Both the position numbers and the translations under genes were made by a program. From Sphingomonas sp. CFBP 13720 (GTDB lineage Bacteria; Pseudomonadota; Alphaproteobacteria; Sphingomonadales; Sphingomonadaceae): a stretch of DNA of 64,000 nt. Under the pieces are notes generated by a model. That model searched no databases and was not told the DNA's origin. It saw nothing but the letters and a program-made list of their open reading frames with translations. Location: positions 62,001-126,000 of the forward strand of contig NZ_JACYVA010000008.1 of the NCBI RefSeq assembly GCF_014842075.1, given 5' to 3'. This document shows, one piece after another, positions 44,239 to 53,399 of the stretch (the stretch's first letter is position 1; every line of letters begins with the position of its first letter).

Positions 44239-44874
44239 TCAGCCGCCGAGCACGTTCACGCTGAATGCCACGATTCCCAGATTGAAGACGAACGCCACCA
44301 GGCAATGTCCGGTGGCGACGCGGCGCATCGGTCGCGACACGATCGTGACGTCCGACGTCTGGAACGTCATGCCCAGCGTGAAGGCGAAATAGCAGAAGTC
44401 CCAGTAATCGGGTTCGTCGACGCCCGGCACCTGCAACCCGCCAGCATCGCCGCCACCGTCCGCGACGCGGTAGAACATATGCGCATAGTGCAGCACATAG
44501 ACGGTGTTGGCGAAGGTCCATGCGAGCAGCAGCGTCGCCACAACCAGTGCGACGACACCGCCATTCGGACTGCCGCGATCCCCCAGTTCGGCGGCGATCG
44601 CCGTCAGCACCACGGCGCCCAGCACGGCAGACACGACCAGTAGCGCGGTGCGATTGGCGTCGTTGCGGATCGCCGCCTGCCGGATCGTGTCGACCGTCGC
44701 GCCGAACAACCGCACGCAGGACAGGAGGAACACCGCCGCAGCGGCATCGAACGCTATCGGTACGCCGATCCGCCAGCCGAACGACGGAATGCTCCACGTC
44801 GCTGCCACCGCGAACACCAGCGCGAAGGCGACGAAACGGGGCGGGGCGACCCGCTGGCCCAGACGGGAGATCAT
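44239..44874 (-). CDS. DUF1345 membrane protein
   Basis: The 211-residue protein has five membrane segments (PRFVAFALVFAVAATWSIPS, VPIAFDAAAAVFLLSCVRLF, LVVSAVLGAVVLTAIAAELG, VALVVATLLLAWTFANTVYV, TGHCLVAFVFNLGIVAFSVN). YALHYAHMF-like VLHYAHMFYRVADGG and FCYFAFTLGMTFQTSDVTIV are the conserved DUF1345 signatures. The function is unknown. It reads towards ispG. Confidence 0.88.
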   Translation of the reverse strand: MISRLGQRVAPPRFVAFALVFAVAATWSIPSFGWRIGVPIAFDAAAAVFLLSCVRLFGATVDTIRQAAIRNDANRTALLVVSAVLGAVVLTAIAAELGDRGSPNGGVVALVVATLLLAWTFANTVYVLHYAHMFYRVADGGGDAGGLQVPGVDEPDYWDFCYFAFTLGMTFQTSDVTIVSRPMRRVATGHCLVAFVFNLGIVAFSVNVLGG

Positions 44875-44965
44875 GCCCGCGCTGTAGCGGGCCGCGCGGT
44901 GACGGCAAGGCGCATGCGGCGCCGGAGGGTGCGGGCGGACGGCGATCGTCCGCCCGGCACGCGCG

Positions 44966-45088
44966 TTACTTGAGCGTGGTGATCGAAACCGGCTTGTCCT
45001 TCGTCGAAGGATTCGCCGCGATGGTCTTGATCTTTTCCGCTTTCGGTTTGCGGACTTCCTTGTTCGACTTTTGCTGGCTCTTGGCCAT
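44966..45088 (-). CDS. Very small basic conserved protein
   Basis: A 40-residue Lys-rich product (MAKSQQKSNKEVRKPKAEKI, then KTIAANPSTKDKPVSITTLK). AGGA stands eight bases before the ATG. Sphingomonads commonly encode short proteins starting MAKSQQ(R/K)SNRE of this kind; the role is unknown, and the charge suggests nucleic-acid or ribosome contact. I call it a gene because of the good ribosome site and the recognisable start. Confidence 0.65.
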   Translation of the reverse strand: MAKSQQKSNKEVRKPKAEKIKTIAANPSTKDKPVSITTLK

Positions 45089-45207
45089 GTCGGTGTCCTT
45101 CAGGGGCACGATGCCCGCGAGGACCCTACACCAGCCCGCGACGGGCCTTGCATCAATTCGTGCCTGGCGTGACAGGGGATGACCGTTCCTTCGCGAAAGT
45201 CCCGCCG

Positions 45208-46101
45208 ATGCCCGCCATTCCCGTATCGACGCGCGCGTTCCTCGTCGCGGGGCTGGGCATCGCGGTCTATACCGTGATGGACACGCTGATGAAGCAGATC
45301 TCGATCGAAAGCGGTGCGTACAATGCCGTGCTGTGGCGGTCGGTCGCGGGCACGATCCTGTGCACCGTCCTGTTCGTCGCGCGCGGCAAGCGCTGGCCGG
45401 GCGGCCCCGCGCTGCGGCTGCATGTCGCGCGTGGAAGCGCGGCGGGGGCATCGGTGTTGCTGTTCTTCTGGGGGCTGGCGCGCGTGCCGATGGCGCAGGG
45501 GGTGGCGTTGACCTTCCTTGCTCCGCTGATCGCACTGTTCCTTGCCGCGCTGACGCTGGGCGAGCGCATCCGGCGCAGCGCCATCCTCGGTTCTCTGGTG
45601 GCGTCCGCCGGCGTGCTGGCGATCGCGGCGGGCGAGGTCCAGGCCGACGCGTCGACGCAGGCGGTGCTGGGCAGCCTCGCCTGCGTCGCCGCGTCGGTGC
45701 TCTATGCCGGCAGCCTGATCCTGCTGCGGCGACAGGCGCAGGTCGCGGACCCGATCGAGGTCGCGCTGTTCGCCAGCCTCGTCATCGGTGGCCTGATGCT
45801 GCCCGCCGCGCCATGGGCCGCATCCTTGCCCGCCGCGCATCAATGGGTACCGGTGATCGCGGCGGCGACACTGGGCACGATCTCCGCGATGTCGCTCGCA
45901 TGGGCCTATGCGCGGGCAGAGGCTCAGATCCTTGCGCCGGTCGAATATAGCGCGTTCGTGTGGGCGGCGGCGATGGGGTGGCTGGCGTTCGGCGAAACGG
46001 TGTCGTCCTACACGCTGACCGGCGCAGCGCTGATCGTCGCGGGATGCGTGGTCGCCGTGCGACGGCGGGTGCCGGCGGTGCAGAGCGAGGCGGGGGTATG
46101 A
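45208..46101 (+). CDS. EamA/DMT-family transporter
   Basis: The 297-residue membrane protein has ten segments arranged as two EamA repeats (FLVAGLGIAVYTVMDTLMKQ ... FLAPLIALFLAALTLGERIR; LACVAASVLYAGSLILLRRQ ... YSAFVWAAAMGWLAFGETVS). The GE motifs at the end of each repeat are characteristic. The substrate is unknown; it is probably an amino-acid or metabolite exporter. Its stop overlaps the start of the TfoX-like gene (ATGA). Confidence 0.9.
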   Translation: MPAIPVSTRAFLVAGLGIAVYTVMDTLMKQISIESGAYNAVLWRSVAGTILCTVLFVARGKRWPGGPALRLHVARGSAAGASVLLFFWGLARVPMAQGVALTFLAPLIALFLAALTLGERIRRSAILGSLVASAGVLAIAAGEVQADASTQAVLGSLACVAASVLYAGSLILLRRQAQVADPIEVALFASLVIGGLMLPAAPWAASLPAAHQWVPVIAAATLGTISAMSLAWAYARAEAQILAPVEYSAFVWAAAMGWLAFGETVSSYTLTGAALIVAGCVVAVRRRVPAVQSEAGV

Positions 46102-46454
46102 GCGCGGACGAGGGTCTGATCGCTTGGGTCGCGGACGGGCTGTCGCCGGTCGGCATCGTGACGTGGCGGGGGATGATGGGCGGCGCGACGCTGTATCTCG
46201 ACGGGACGGTGTTCGCGATCGTCGGTGACGACGGGTTATGGTTCAAATCGGATGCGCAGGCCGATCGGGCATGGGATGCCGCCGGATGCGAACGCTTCAC
46301 CTATGCCCGCCGGGACGGGCGGGTAGCTTCGATGAACTACCGCCGCGCGCCCGACGATACGCTCGACGATGTCGACGCCTTGCGGCACTGGGCAAGCATC
46401 GCGATCGCCGCCGGGCGGCGGGCACCGGTGAAACGCCGCCGTCCGGCAGGTTGA
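46098..46454 (+). CDS. TfoX N-terminal domain family protein
   Basis: The 118-residue protein has the TfoX/Sxy N-terminal fold: LSPVGIVTWRGMMGGATLYL, DGTVFAIVGDDGLWFKSDAQ, ERFTYARRDGRVASMNYRRA and VDALRHWASIAIAAGRR. The C-terminal TfoX half is absent, as in many small family members. E. coli/Haemophilus Sxy controls competence; single-domain versions have unknown roles. It is coupled to the EamA gene by a four-base overlap. Confidence 0.87.
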   Translation: MSADEGLIAWVADGLSPVGIVTWRGMMGGATLYLDGTVFAIVGDDGLWFKSDAQADRAWDAAGCERFTYARRDGRVASMNYRRAPDDTLDDVDALRHWASIAIAAGRRAPVKRRRPAG

Positions 46455-46457
46455 ACG

Positions 46458-46479
46458 GCGGGGGCCGGACAGCCCCCGC
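46458..46479. terminator. Terminator hairpin between convergent genes
   Basis: GCGGGGGC (46458-46465) pairs perfectly with GCCCCCGC (46472-46479) around CGGACA. It lies between the convergent TfoX-like and ppa genes and can serve both. Confidence 0.7.
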
Positions 46480-46488
46480 GGGATGCGA

Positions 46489-47064
46489 TCAGCGGCCCGG
46501 TACGTCGTATTCGTGCGGCTCTTCGCCCTTCGCCTTCGCGTCGTTGTAACGGTCGATCGCTTCGGCCGTGATGCGCTTGGCTTCCTCGGCACCGCCCCAC
46601 GTACCGACGCGCACCCACTTCTTCTTTTCGAGGTCTTTGTAGTGGGTGAAGAAATGCTCGATCTGTTCGAACACGATTTCGGGCAGATCGGCGCGTTCGC
46701 CGACGTTGCTGTAGTAGGGGAAAGTCGCGTCGACCGGCACGCAGACCAGCTTTTCGTCGCCGCCGGCTTCGTCCTCGAGGTTCAGCACCGCGATCGGGCG
46801 GGCGCGGACGACGCAGCCGGGAATGAACGGCGTGCGCGACACGACCAGCGCGTCGAGCGGATCGCCATCGGGCGACAGCGTGTGCGGCACGAAGCCGTAA
46901 TTCGCCGGATAACGCATCGGCGTGTGCAGGATGCGATCGACGAACAGCGCGCCCGATGCCTTGTCGAACTCATACTTGACCGGCTCGCCGCCGGTCGGAA
47001 CCTCGATGATGACGTTCAGGCTGTGCGGCGGATTGTCGCCCACCGGTATCATGTCGATCCGCAT
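46489..47064 (-). CDS. ppa: Inorganic pyrophosphatase
   Basis: The 191-residue family I enzyme has IIEVPTGGEPVKYEFDKASG, the signature DGDPLDALVVSRTPF and metal-binding acidic residues after it. It hydrolyses PPi to Pi with Mg2+. The ATG at 47064 (MRIDMIPVG) follows GGGGAG at eight bases; the frame upstream is not protein-like. Confidence 0.97.
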   Translation of the reverse strand: MRIDMIPVGDNPPHSLNVIIEVPTGGEPVKYEFDKASGALFVDRILHTPMRYPANYGFVPHTLSPDGDPLDALVVSRTPFIPGCVVRARPIAVLNLEDEAGGDEKLVCVPVDATFPYYSNVGERADLPEIVFEQIEHFFTHYKDLEKKKWVRVGTWGGAEEAKRITAEAIDRYNDAKAKGEEPHEYDVPGR

Positions 47065-47220
47065 CTCGTAATCTCCCCTTTGGTACGGTTTCCCGTACGA
47101 ACAGACGCGCCCTTTAGCGTGAAACCACGCCGACAGAAGCAACAATTGCTAGTAACGGCCCGCGCCGACGACTGCCGGACGGCTCCGATTCCCGCTACGG
47201 GACAGGCGCCGGCCGGTCAT

Positions 47221-49152
47221 TCACTTTGCGGTGAGCAGCCGGTCCAGTCCGGTATCCGCCTTGCCGGTCTTTTCCAAACGCGGATAGCGCAGCCCGCCCT
47301 GATACGGGACGGCGATCTCGCGTACCGTATCCTGCATCCGCACGGTCAGACGGACGGAATCCTTCGTCCCCTTCGCGGCGGTGACGGCGGCCTTCAGCCG
47401 GTCCGGGGTATAGGCTTCGCCATTGACCGCGATCAGCGTCGTGCCGGTTTCGAACCCAGCCTTGAACGCCGGGCTGTCCCACATCACCGTGCCGATCCTG
47501 CCGTCCTTGCCGACGGTCAGGCCCAGCGAATAGGCGAGGCTGACTCCGCCGCCGCTCTTTTCGCGGCCTTTCAGATACGGCGTCTGCTCGTCGGTATAGA
47601 CCAGCCGGTAGCCATTGGCTGCAAACCCTTCGATCGGCGCACGATCGGTCCGGCCGTTCAGCCGCTTGTCGAGGAAGCCGGCCCAGTCATAGGGCTGGAT
47701 CGTGTTCAGCGTCCGCACGACATCGGCCAGCGTATAGGGCAGCACGCCCCAATCGCCGTCGCGCACACCGAAGAAGGCGCGGGCGAAATCGTCCATCGAC
47801 TTCGTCCCGCCGGAGCGCGAGCGCAGGATCGAATCGACCTCCATCCACACCAGCAGGCCTTCGTTGTAATAGTCCTCGGACCGCTGCCAGCTCACCCAGC
47901 CCTTGGGGCGGCGTGCCGAGATGATCGGATCGTTGGTGGTATCGACCAGCGGCCGCCACTGCCGCCCGGCCCGCGCGTCGAGCGCGGCTGCGATATCGGC
48001 ATAGGCATCGAGCGTATCCTGCTTCGACACCATTCCCGAACGCGCCTGCAGCACATAGCCCCAGAACTGGGTCTGCCCTTCATACACCCACAGCAGCGAA
48101 TTGCGCATCGGCATGCGGAAATCGGGCGTGAACAGGTCTGCGCCGCGCCGGTATTTACCGTCCCAGCTGTGGGTGAATTCGTGCGGCAACAGGTTGCGCT
48201 CGCCCGGTCCGGCATTCCAGTCGGTGAAATAGCCCGGATCGACGCCGTTTTCCGACGATCGATGATGTTCGAGGCCGATCGACCCCATCTTGTCGGTGAT
48301 CGACAGCAGGAATTCGTATTTGTCGTAATGCTGCGCACCGAACAGCTTCACCGCCTGTTCGACCAGCCGCGTGTGCGCCGCGATCTGTTCGGGCGTCGCC
48401 GCCAGTTCGGACGGCTTGTCGGCGACGACGTTCAGCCCGACGCGATCAGTCAGCGGGAAACGCTTGAAATACTTGCCGGCAAACACCGGCGAATCGATCA
48501 GCGTTTCATAGCTGGTCCGCTGATAGCGATAGGTCGATCCCTGCGCCGTCGACGGCAGGCCCGATGCGGCGGTCCAGCCGGCGGGATATTTCACCGTCGC
48601 CTCGATCGGGATGCGGCGGGTGTAATATCCCGCCGGATACAGGCTGACCGATTCGAACTGCAGGTTCATCATTTCGGGCGTCACGACGATGCGACCCTGA
48701 TCGCCCTGCTGCGCGGTCAGGAACTGGAACTGCACGTCCAGCGACTTCGCACCCGCGGGCACATCGATGTGGAACGCGAAAACGTCCACCGTGTCGCGCG
48801 TCCACGGCAATTCGCGCCCGTTGCTCTTGACGACCAGCCCGGCCAACTTCTCGATCTCGCCGCGCGGGCCGTGCTTGCCCGGCAGCCATTTCGGCATCAG
48901 CAGTACCATATGCCCGGTCCGGGCGACCGGGATCGTCTCGCGCACGCGATAGATGCCCTGCACGGTATCGGTCGCGTCGACGTCCAGCTTGATGACGCCG
49001 GGATAATCGACATCGCGGGCGGCGGGGATCGTGTCGACGATCGGCACCGGCTGGGGCAGGGTGTTGCCCGGCGGGTTGATCTGCGCGATGGCAGTGGCGG
49101 GCAGGGCGGCGGTGGTCAGCAGGACGACGGTCAACGCGCTACGCAGGAACAT
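47221..49152 (-). CDS. M61-family glycyl aminopeptidase with PDZ domain
   Basis: The 643-residue secreted metallopeptidase has a Sec signal (MFLRSALTVVLLTTAALPAT). The catalytic zinc motif is LLPHEFTHSWDGKYRR (HExxH), with a later Glu in LLWVYEGQTQFWGYVL. The N-terminal beta domain contains VRETIPVARTGHMVLLMPKW. A PDZ domain (SLGLTVGKDGRIGTVMWDSP, AFKAGFETGTTLIAVNGEAY) occupies the last 130 residues. Family members cleave N-terminal Gly or Ala. It is divergent from the methyltransferase gene 65 bases away. Confidence 0.93.
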   Translation of the reverse strand: MFLRSALTVVLLTTAALPATAIAQINPPGNTLPQPVPIVDTIPAARDVDYPGVIKLDVDATDTVQGIYRVRETIPVARTGHMVLLMPKWLPGKHGPRGEIEKLAGLVVKSNGRELPWTRDTVDVFAFHIDVPAGAKSLDVQFQFLTAQQGDQGRIVVTPEMMNLQFESVSLYPAGYYTRRIPIEATVKYPAGWTAASGLPSTAQGSTYRYQRTSYETLIDSPVFAGKYFKRFPLTDRVGLNVVADKPSELAATPEQIAAHTRLVEQAVKLFGAQHYDKYEFLLSITDKMGSIGLEHHRSSENGVDPGYFTDWNAGPGERNLLPHEFTHSWDGKYRRGADLFTPDFRMPMRNSLLWVYEGQTQFWGYVLQARSGMVSKQDTLDAYADIAAALDARAGRQWRPLVDTTNDPIISARRPKGWVSWQRSEDYYNEGLLVWMEVDSILRSRSGGTKSMDDFARAFFGVRDGDWGVLPYTLADVVRTLNTIQPYDWAGFLDKRLNGRTDRAPIEGFAANGYRLVYTDEQTPYLKGREKSGGGVSLAYSLGLTVGKDGRIGTVMWDSPAFKAGFETGTTLIAVNGEAYTPDRLKAAVTAAKGTKDSVRLTVRMQDTVREIAVPYQGGLRYPRLEKTGKADTGLDRLLTAK

Positions 49153-49216
49153 GGACTTCCTTCGGGGATGGGGATGGTTCACCGGTTGCTTACCACCGGG
49201 GGGATACGGACGGACC

Positions 49217-50506
49217 ATGTATCACGACAAGTCGCCGCCTGTGCAAGCCGAAGTCGATGCCCGTCCGGCATCGGCGGTGTCGCATGGCGTCGGGCTGGCG
49301 GGGCTGGCCGGGCTGGTCGCGTGGATCGTGGTCGCGTGGCATTTCGGCATGGACGGACCCTATGCGGCGCTGGTCGGGATCGCGGCCTGCGCGGTGCCGA
49401 TGGTGGCGTGGTCGCTGTTCGTCGACCGGGTGCACCGTCGTCCGTCGACCGGCATCGACTGGAATTGGGTACGGCCATGGCGCGACACGATCGATATCAG
49501 CCTGACGAAGCTGGCCGGGCTATGGCTGACATGGGCAGGAATCGCGGCGGTCTATGCCACCGCGCGCTTCTATTGGCAGGGTAATTTCGCCTTCGCGATG
49601 TGGGTGCTGGGATGGGTGGCGGTGCCGTTGTTCGTCATGTCCATCCCCTATGTGCTGTGGATCGACCGGCGGTTGGTCGATCCCAAGGACGGATGCTGGG
49701 CGCTGGGGGCGTGGGCGATGCATCTTCCCGAACCGGTCGATCGCGACGCGATCCGCGACCATCTGCGCGGCTGGGCGGTGAAGGCGTTCTTCCTCGCGTT
49801 CATGCTGGCGATCGTGCCGGCGGGGTTCGGCGAGTTCGTGCGTGCCGATCCGGCGGCGATACTGGCCGGGCCGGTGCCGCTGGCCAATTGGCTCATCACG
49901 CTGATGTTCGTGGTCGACGTGGCGTTCGCGACGGCCGGATACATCCTCGCGATGCGGCCGCTCGACACGCATATCCGGTCGGCCAATCCCTATGCCGCCG
50001 GATGGATGGCGGCGCTGATCTGCTATCCGCCGTTCATCCTGATGGGCGATGGCGGGCCGCTCGACTATCATCCCGGCACCGCCGACTGGACCTACTGGTT
50101 CGCGGGATATCCGGCGATGCTGTGGGTAATTGGCAGCGTGCTGGTGGCGCTGACCGCGGTCTATGCCTGGGCGACGATGGCGTTCGGATTACGCTTTTCC
50201 AACCTGACGCATCGCGGCATCCTGACGCATGGACCCTATGCGTGGACGCGCCACCCGGCCTATCTGTCGAAGAACCTGTTCTGGTGGATCTCGACCGTCC
50301 CGCTGCTGACCACCGCCGCCGACTGGACCGAAGCGCTGCGCAATACCGCGATCATGGCGGGCGTCAGCGGCGTCTATTACTGGCGCGCGAAGACGGAGGA
50401 ACGGCATCTGGGCGCGGATGCCGCTTATCGGGATTACAGTGCGTGGATGGACCGACGCGGGCTGGTCCCGCGACTGTTCGCGCGGGCCCTACGCGTCAGA
50501 AGCTGA
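49217..50506 (+). CDS. ICMT/PEMT-like membrane methyltransferase
   Basis: The 429-residue protein has about ten membrane segments. The C-terminal module is THGPYAWTRHPAYLSKNLFW, matching the GPYxxxRHPxY SAM-binding motif of isoprenylcysteine carboxyl methyltransferase and phospholipid methyltransferases, and KTEERHLGADAAYRDYSAWM, the conserved ExxL end. The long N-terminal half (about 280 residues) is not part of the standard family and has its own membrane helices. Its 3' end overlaps the convergent gshA gene by 11 bases. Confidence 0.8.
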   Translation: MYHDKSPPVQAEVDARPASAVSHGVGLAGLAGLVAWIVVAWHFGMDGPYAALVGIAACAVPMVAWSLFVDRVHRRPSTGIDWNWVRPWRDTIDISLTKLAGLWLTWAGIAAVYATARFYWQGNFAFAMWVLGWVAVPLFVMSIPYVLWIDRRLVDPKDGCWALGAWAMHLPEPVDRDAIRDHLRGWAVKAFFLAFMLAIVPAGFGEFVRADPAAILAGPVPLANWLITLMFVVDVAFATAGYILAMRPLDTHIRSANPYAAGWMAALICYPPFILMGDGGPLDYHPGTADWTYWFAGYPAMLWVIGSVLVALTAVYAWATMAFGLRFSNLTHRGILTHGPYAWTRHPAYLSKNLFWWISTVPLLTTAADWTEALRNTAIMAGVSGVYYWRAKTEERHLGADAAYRDYSAWMDRRGLVPRLFARALRVRS

Positions 50507-51869
50507 AATCGTCATAGACCTTGCCCAGATCGCCGCCCCATTCGCCCGCGAACCGGTCGAGCAGTATCTGCGCCGGGACCTTGCCCGAACGCACGACTTC
50601 GCGCAGCGGTTCGAGATAGCCGGTTTCGTCGTCACCCGACGCGCTCATCCGTCCGCGCGCGCGCAGGCCCGCAGTGGCGATATCCAGCACCTGTCCTGCT
50701 ACGTCGCGCAGCATGCCGCCACCGGGCAGCGGCGCGTCCAGCCCCTGCGCCGGCACCGCGTCGCGCAGCAACTGGCGATCCTCGATCGACCAGCCCTTCA
50801 CCAGATCCCATGCGGCATCCAGCGCGCCCTGATCGTACAGCAATCCGACCCACAAAGCGGGCAGCGCACAGATGCGGCCCCACGGCCCGCCATCGGCACC
50901 GCGCATTTCAAGGAAGGTCTTGAGCCGCACTTCGGGAAACGCGGTCGACAGATGGTCGGCCCAGTCGTCCATCGTCGGCTTCTGCCCCGGCAGGATCGAC
51001 AGTTCCCCCTTCAGGAAGTCGCGGAACGACAGGCCGGCGGCGTCGATATACTGGCCATCGCGGTAGACGAAGTACATCGGGACATCGAGCGCATAGTCGG
51101 CATAGCGTTCGTACCCGAACCCGTCCTCGAACACGAACGGCAGCATGCCGGTGCGCGCCGGATCGGTGTCCGACCAGATATGCGACCGGTACGACAACTT
51201 GCCGTTGGGCAGCCCTTCGGTGAACGACGAATTGGCGAACAGCGCGGTCGCCAGCGGTTGCAGCGCAAGGCCGACGCGGAACTTCTTCACCATGTCTGCC
51301 TCGCTCGCATAGTCGAGATTGACCTGGATGGTGCAGGTGCGCAGCATCATGTCGAGACCCATCGTGCCGACGCGCGGCATGTGGTTCAGCATGATGCCGT
51401 ACCGCCCCTTGGGCATGATCGGCAATTCGGCGCGGGTCTTGTCCGGCCACATGCCCAGACCGAGGAAGCCGAGGCCCAACTCGTCGCCGACCGCCTTGAC
51501 CTGTTCGAGATGACGTCCGGTTTCGGCGCAGGTCTGGTGCAGCGTTTCCAGCGGCGCGCCCGACAACTCGAACTGTCCGGCGGGTTCTAGGCTGACCGAA
51601 CCGTCGGCGCCATTCAGCGCGATGACCTTGCCATTCTCCTCGACCGGCTGCCACCCGAAGCGCGTCAGCCCCATCAGCAGGTCGCGAATGCCGCCCGGTT
51701 CGTCATAGGACGGGGCGCGGTGATCGGCAGTGCGATAGACGAATTTCTCGTGTTCGGTCCCGATGCGCCAGCGGGTCGCCGGCTTCTCGCCGCCCGCGAA
51801 ATAGTCGATCAGTTGCGAACGGTCCTCGATGACCGATGCGTGGGTGTCCGAAACGGTCTTCGTGCTCAT
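50496..51869 (-). CDS. gshA: Glutamate-cysteine ligase (plant/alphaproteobacterial type)
   Basis: The 457-residue enzyme makes gamma-glutamylcysteine, the first step to glutathione. It belongs to the GCS2 class shared by plants and alphaproteobacteria: TRWRIGTEHEKFVYRTADHR (ATP/Glu binding), NGADGSVSLEPAGQFELSGA, TCTIQVNLDYASEADMVKKF and PEVRLKTFLEMRGADGGPWG. The start at ATG 51869 precedes STKTVSDTHASVIEDRSQL. It lies just downstream of rsmE on the same strand. Confidence 0.96.
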   Translation of the reverse strand: MSTKTVSDTHASVIEDRSQLIDYFAGGEKPATRWRIGTEHEKFVYRTADHRAPSYDEPGGIRDLLMGLTRFGWQPVEENGKVIALNGADGSVSLEPAGQFELSGAPLETLHQTCAETGRHLEQVKAVGDELGLGFLGLGMWPDKTRAELPIMPKGRYGIMLNHMPRVGTMGLDMMLRTCTIQVNLDYASEADMVKKFRVGLALQPLATALFANSSFTEGLPNGKLSYRSHIWSDTDPARTGMLPFVFEDGFGYERYADYALDVPMYFVYRDGQYIDAAGLSFRDFLKGELSILPGQKPTMDDWADHLSTAFPEVRLKTFLEMRGADGGPWGRICALPALWVGLLYDQGALDAAWDLVKGWSIEDRQLLRDAVPAQGLDAPLPGGGMLRDVAGQVLDIATAGLRARGRMSASGDDETGYLEPLREVVRSGKVPAQILLDRFAGEWGGDLGKVYDDFSF

Positions 51870-51937
51870 GATCGCGCCCATACGCCCGGCCAAACCGGCG
51901 CGCTAGGGGGTTGATGTCGATGCCGGTTAAAGTGCGG

Positions 51938-52681
51938 CTACCAGTCGCCCGCGGCGGCCATCCACAGCGCGACCGCCGCCGCCGCCGCCGTCTCCGCCCG
52001 CAGGATGCGCGGGCCGAGCGACATGCCGCGCGCGGCGGGCATGGCGCGGATCGCGTCGCGTTCGGCCGGATCGAACCCACCTTCCGGCCCGATCAGGATT
52101 GCGCCCGGTCCCGGCGCCGCGCGCATCGCGTCGGCGGCGGGCACGCCCCCGGTTTCGTCGGCGAAGAACAGCGCCCGCCCGGTCGGCCAGCTACCCAGCA
52201 GCGCCGGAAGCTTCACCGGCTCGACGATCGTCGGCAACGCGGTGCGTCCGCACTGTTCCGCCGCCTCGACCAGATGCGCGCGCAACCGGTCGAGGTTCAG
52301 CCGGTCGACCACGGACCGCCGGGTCAGCACCGGCACGATCCGGTCGACGCCCAGTTCGCACGCCTTTTCGATCGTCCAGTCGATCCGGCCCTTCTTGATC
52401 GGCGCAACGCACAGCCACAGGTCGGGCACCGGTTCGCGCGGGCGCAGATGCTCGCCGACCTCCAGCACCAGATCGCGCTTGCGGATGTCGGCGGCGCGCG
52501 CGACCCATTCGCCGGTGCGATCGTCGAACAGCTTGACCGGGTCGCCGTCCTTCATCCGCATCACGGCGATCAGATAATGCGCCTGTGGACCGTCCAGCGG
52601 GACGCGCACGCCGGCTGCAAGCGGGACGTCGACATACAGGCGCGGCGTCGATTCGGGCGGCCAGGCGGGGGTAGCGGGCAT
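51938..52681 (-). CDS. rsmE: 16S rRNA (uracil-1498-N3)-methyltransferase
   Basis: The 247-residue SPOUT methyltransferase has an N-terminal PUA-like part (PLDGPQAHYLIAVMRMKDGD) and the knot region AILIGPEGGFDPAERDAIRA followed by MSLGPRILRAETAAAAAVAL, the SAM-binding signature of RsmE. QCGRTALPTIV is also conserved. It methylates U1498 of 16S rRNA. In many alphaproteobacteria rsmE is followed by gshA, as here (68 bases apart). Confidence 0.97.
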   Translation of the reverse strand: MPATPAWPPESTPRLYVDVPLAAGVRVPLDGPQAHYLIAVMRMKDGDPVKLFDDRTGEWVARAADIRKRDLVLEVGEHLRPREPVPDLWLCVAPIKKGRIDWTIEKACELGVDRIVPVLTRRSVVDRLNLDRLRAHLVEAAEQCGRTALPTIVEPVKLPALLGSWPTGRALFFADETGGVPAADAMRAAPGPGAILIGPEGGFDPAERDAIRAMPAARGMSLGPRILRAETAAAAAVALWMAAAGDW

Positions 52682-52731
52682 GGGATGCGCCTAGCGCGGT
52701 TTGCCGCCGGCGGGGAGGGGGTCCGAAGCGC

Positions 52732-53046
52732 TCACGACGCCAGCTTCATCAGCACCAGCCCGCCCAGCAACATCGCCGCCGCGACCAGCCGCAACGGCGT
52801 GACCGCTTCACCCAGCAACACGATCCCGACCACGAACGCGCCCAGCGCGCCGATGCCGGTCCACACCATGTAGCTGGTCCCCAGCGGCAACTGCTTCATC
52901 GCCAGCGCGAGCAGCCCGAAACTGGCGAACATCGTCACGAACGTCGCCACGGTCGGCCATGGCCGCGAAAAGCCGTCCGACAGCTTCATGCAATAGGCCC
53001 ACACGATCTCCAGCAGCCCGGCGATGGTGAGGAACACCCACGGCAT
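52732..53046 (-). CDS. sugE: SMR-family exporter, SugE/Gdx type
   Basis: The 104-residue four-helix protein starts MPWVFLTIAGLLEIVWAYCM, with the essential Glu13, and has LSDGFSRPWPTVATFVTMFA and GTSYMVWTGIGALGAFVVGI. The KxSxGFSR and MKQLPLGTSYxVWTGIG segments match SugE/Gdx, the guanidinium exporters, more than EmrE. The ATG overlaps the stop of the preceding small gene (TGATG). I see no guanidine riboswitch upstream. Confidence 0.92.
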   Translation of the reverse strand: MPWVFLTIAGLLEIVWAYCMKLSDGFSRPWPTVATFVTMFASFGLLALAMKQLPLGTSYMVWTGIGALGAFVVGIVLLGEAVTPLRLVAAAMLLGGLVLMKLAS

Positions 53047-53318
53047 CAGGAGTCGTCCGCACGTTCGATGCGGTAGGCGGCGTCCAGATATCGCTCCGCC
53101 GCCGCGCGCAATGCCGGCTGTTTTTCGAACGCCTCCGCCGGCACCGGCGCGAAGCCCAGCGCGTCCATCACCGTCCACAACGCGAATTTACGGCTGGGGT
53201 CGCGTTCGACGCCGAAGTCGATCGCTATCCGCTCGCGCGCCGCCTCCAGACGATCGGCGGGGACCGCGTCGGGATCGGCGGTGCCGAGATAGTGGTGCAG
53301 CATCTGGTCGAGTTCCAT
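53046..53318 (-). CDS. Small conserved hypothetical protein
   Basis: The 90-residue soluble protein starts MELDQMLHHYLGTADPDAVP and contains RERIAIDFGVERDPSRKFAL and WTVMDALGFAPVPAEAFEKQ. I recognise it only as a type seen in sphingomonads, without a known role. It is coupled to sugE by the TGATG overlap. The ATG at 53318 was chosen because upstream frame sequence is Pro/Arg-rich and unlikely. Confidence 0.7.
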   Translation of the reverse strand: MELDQMLHHYLGTADPDAVPADRLEAARERIAIDFGVERDPSRKFALWTVMDALGFAPVPAEAFEKQPALRAAAERYLDAAYRIERADDS

Positions 53319-53399
53319 GGGCGGCGATGTAGGAGCGGGGCTGCGACGACCCAAGGGCACGACCGATGCGCCGTCGGAGTCCGCTATCCGCGACCGCCC

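Noticed and set aside
46483-49584. 1033-codon plus-strand frame opposite ppa and the M61 peptidase gene
   Set aside because: Both minus-strand genes are unmistakable by motif; the opposite frame stays open only through codon bias.
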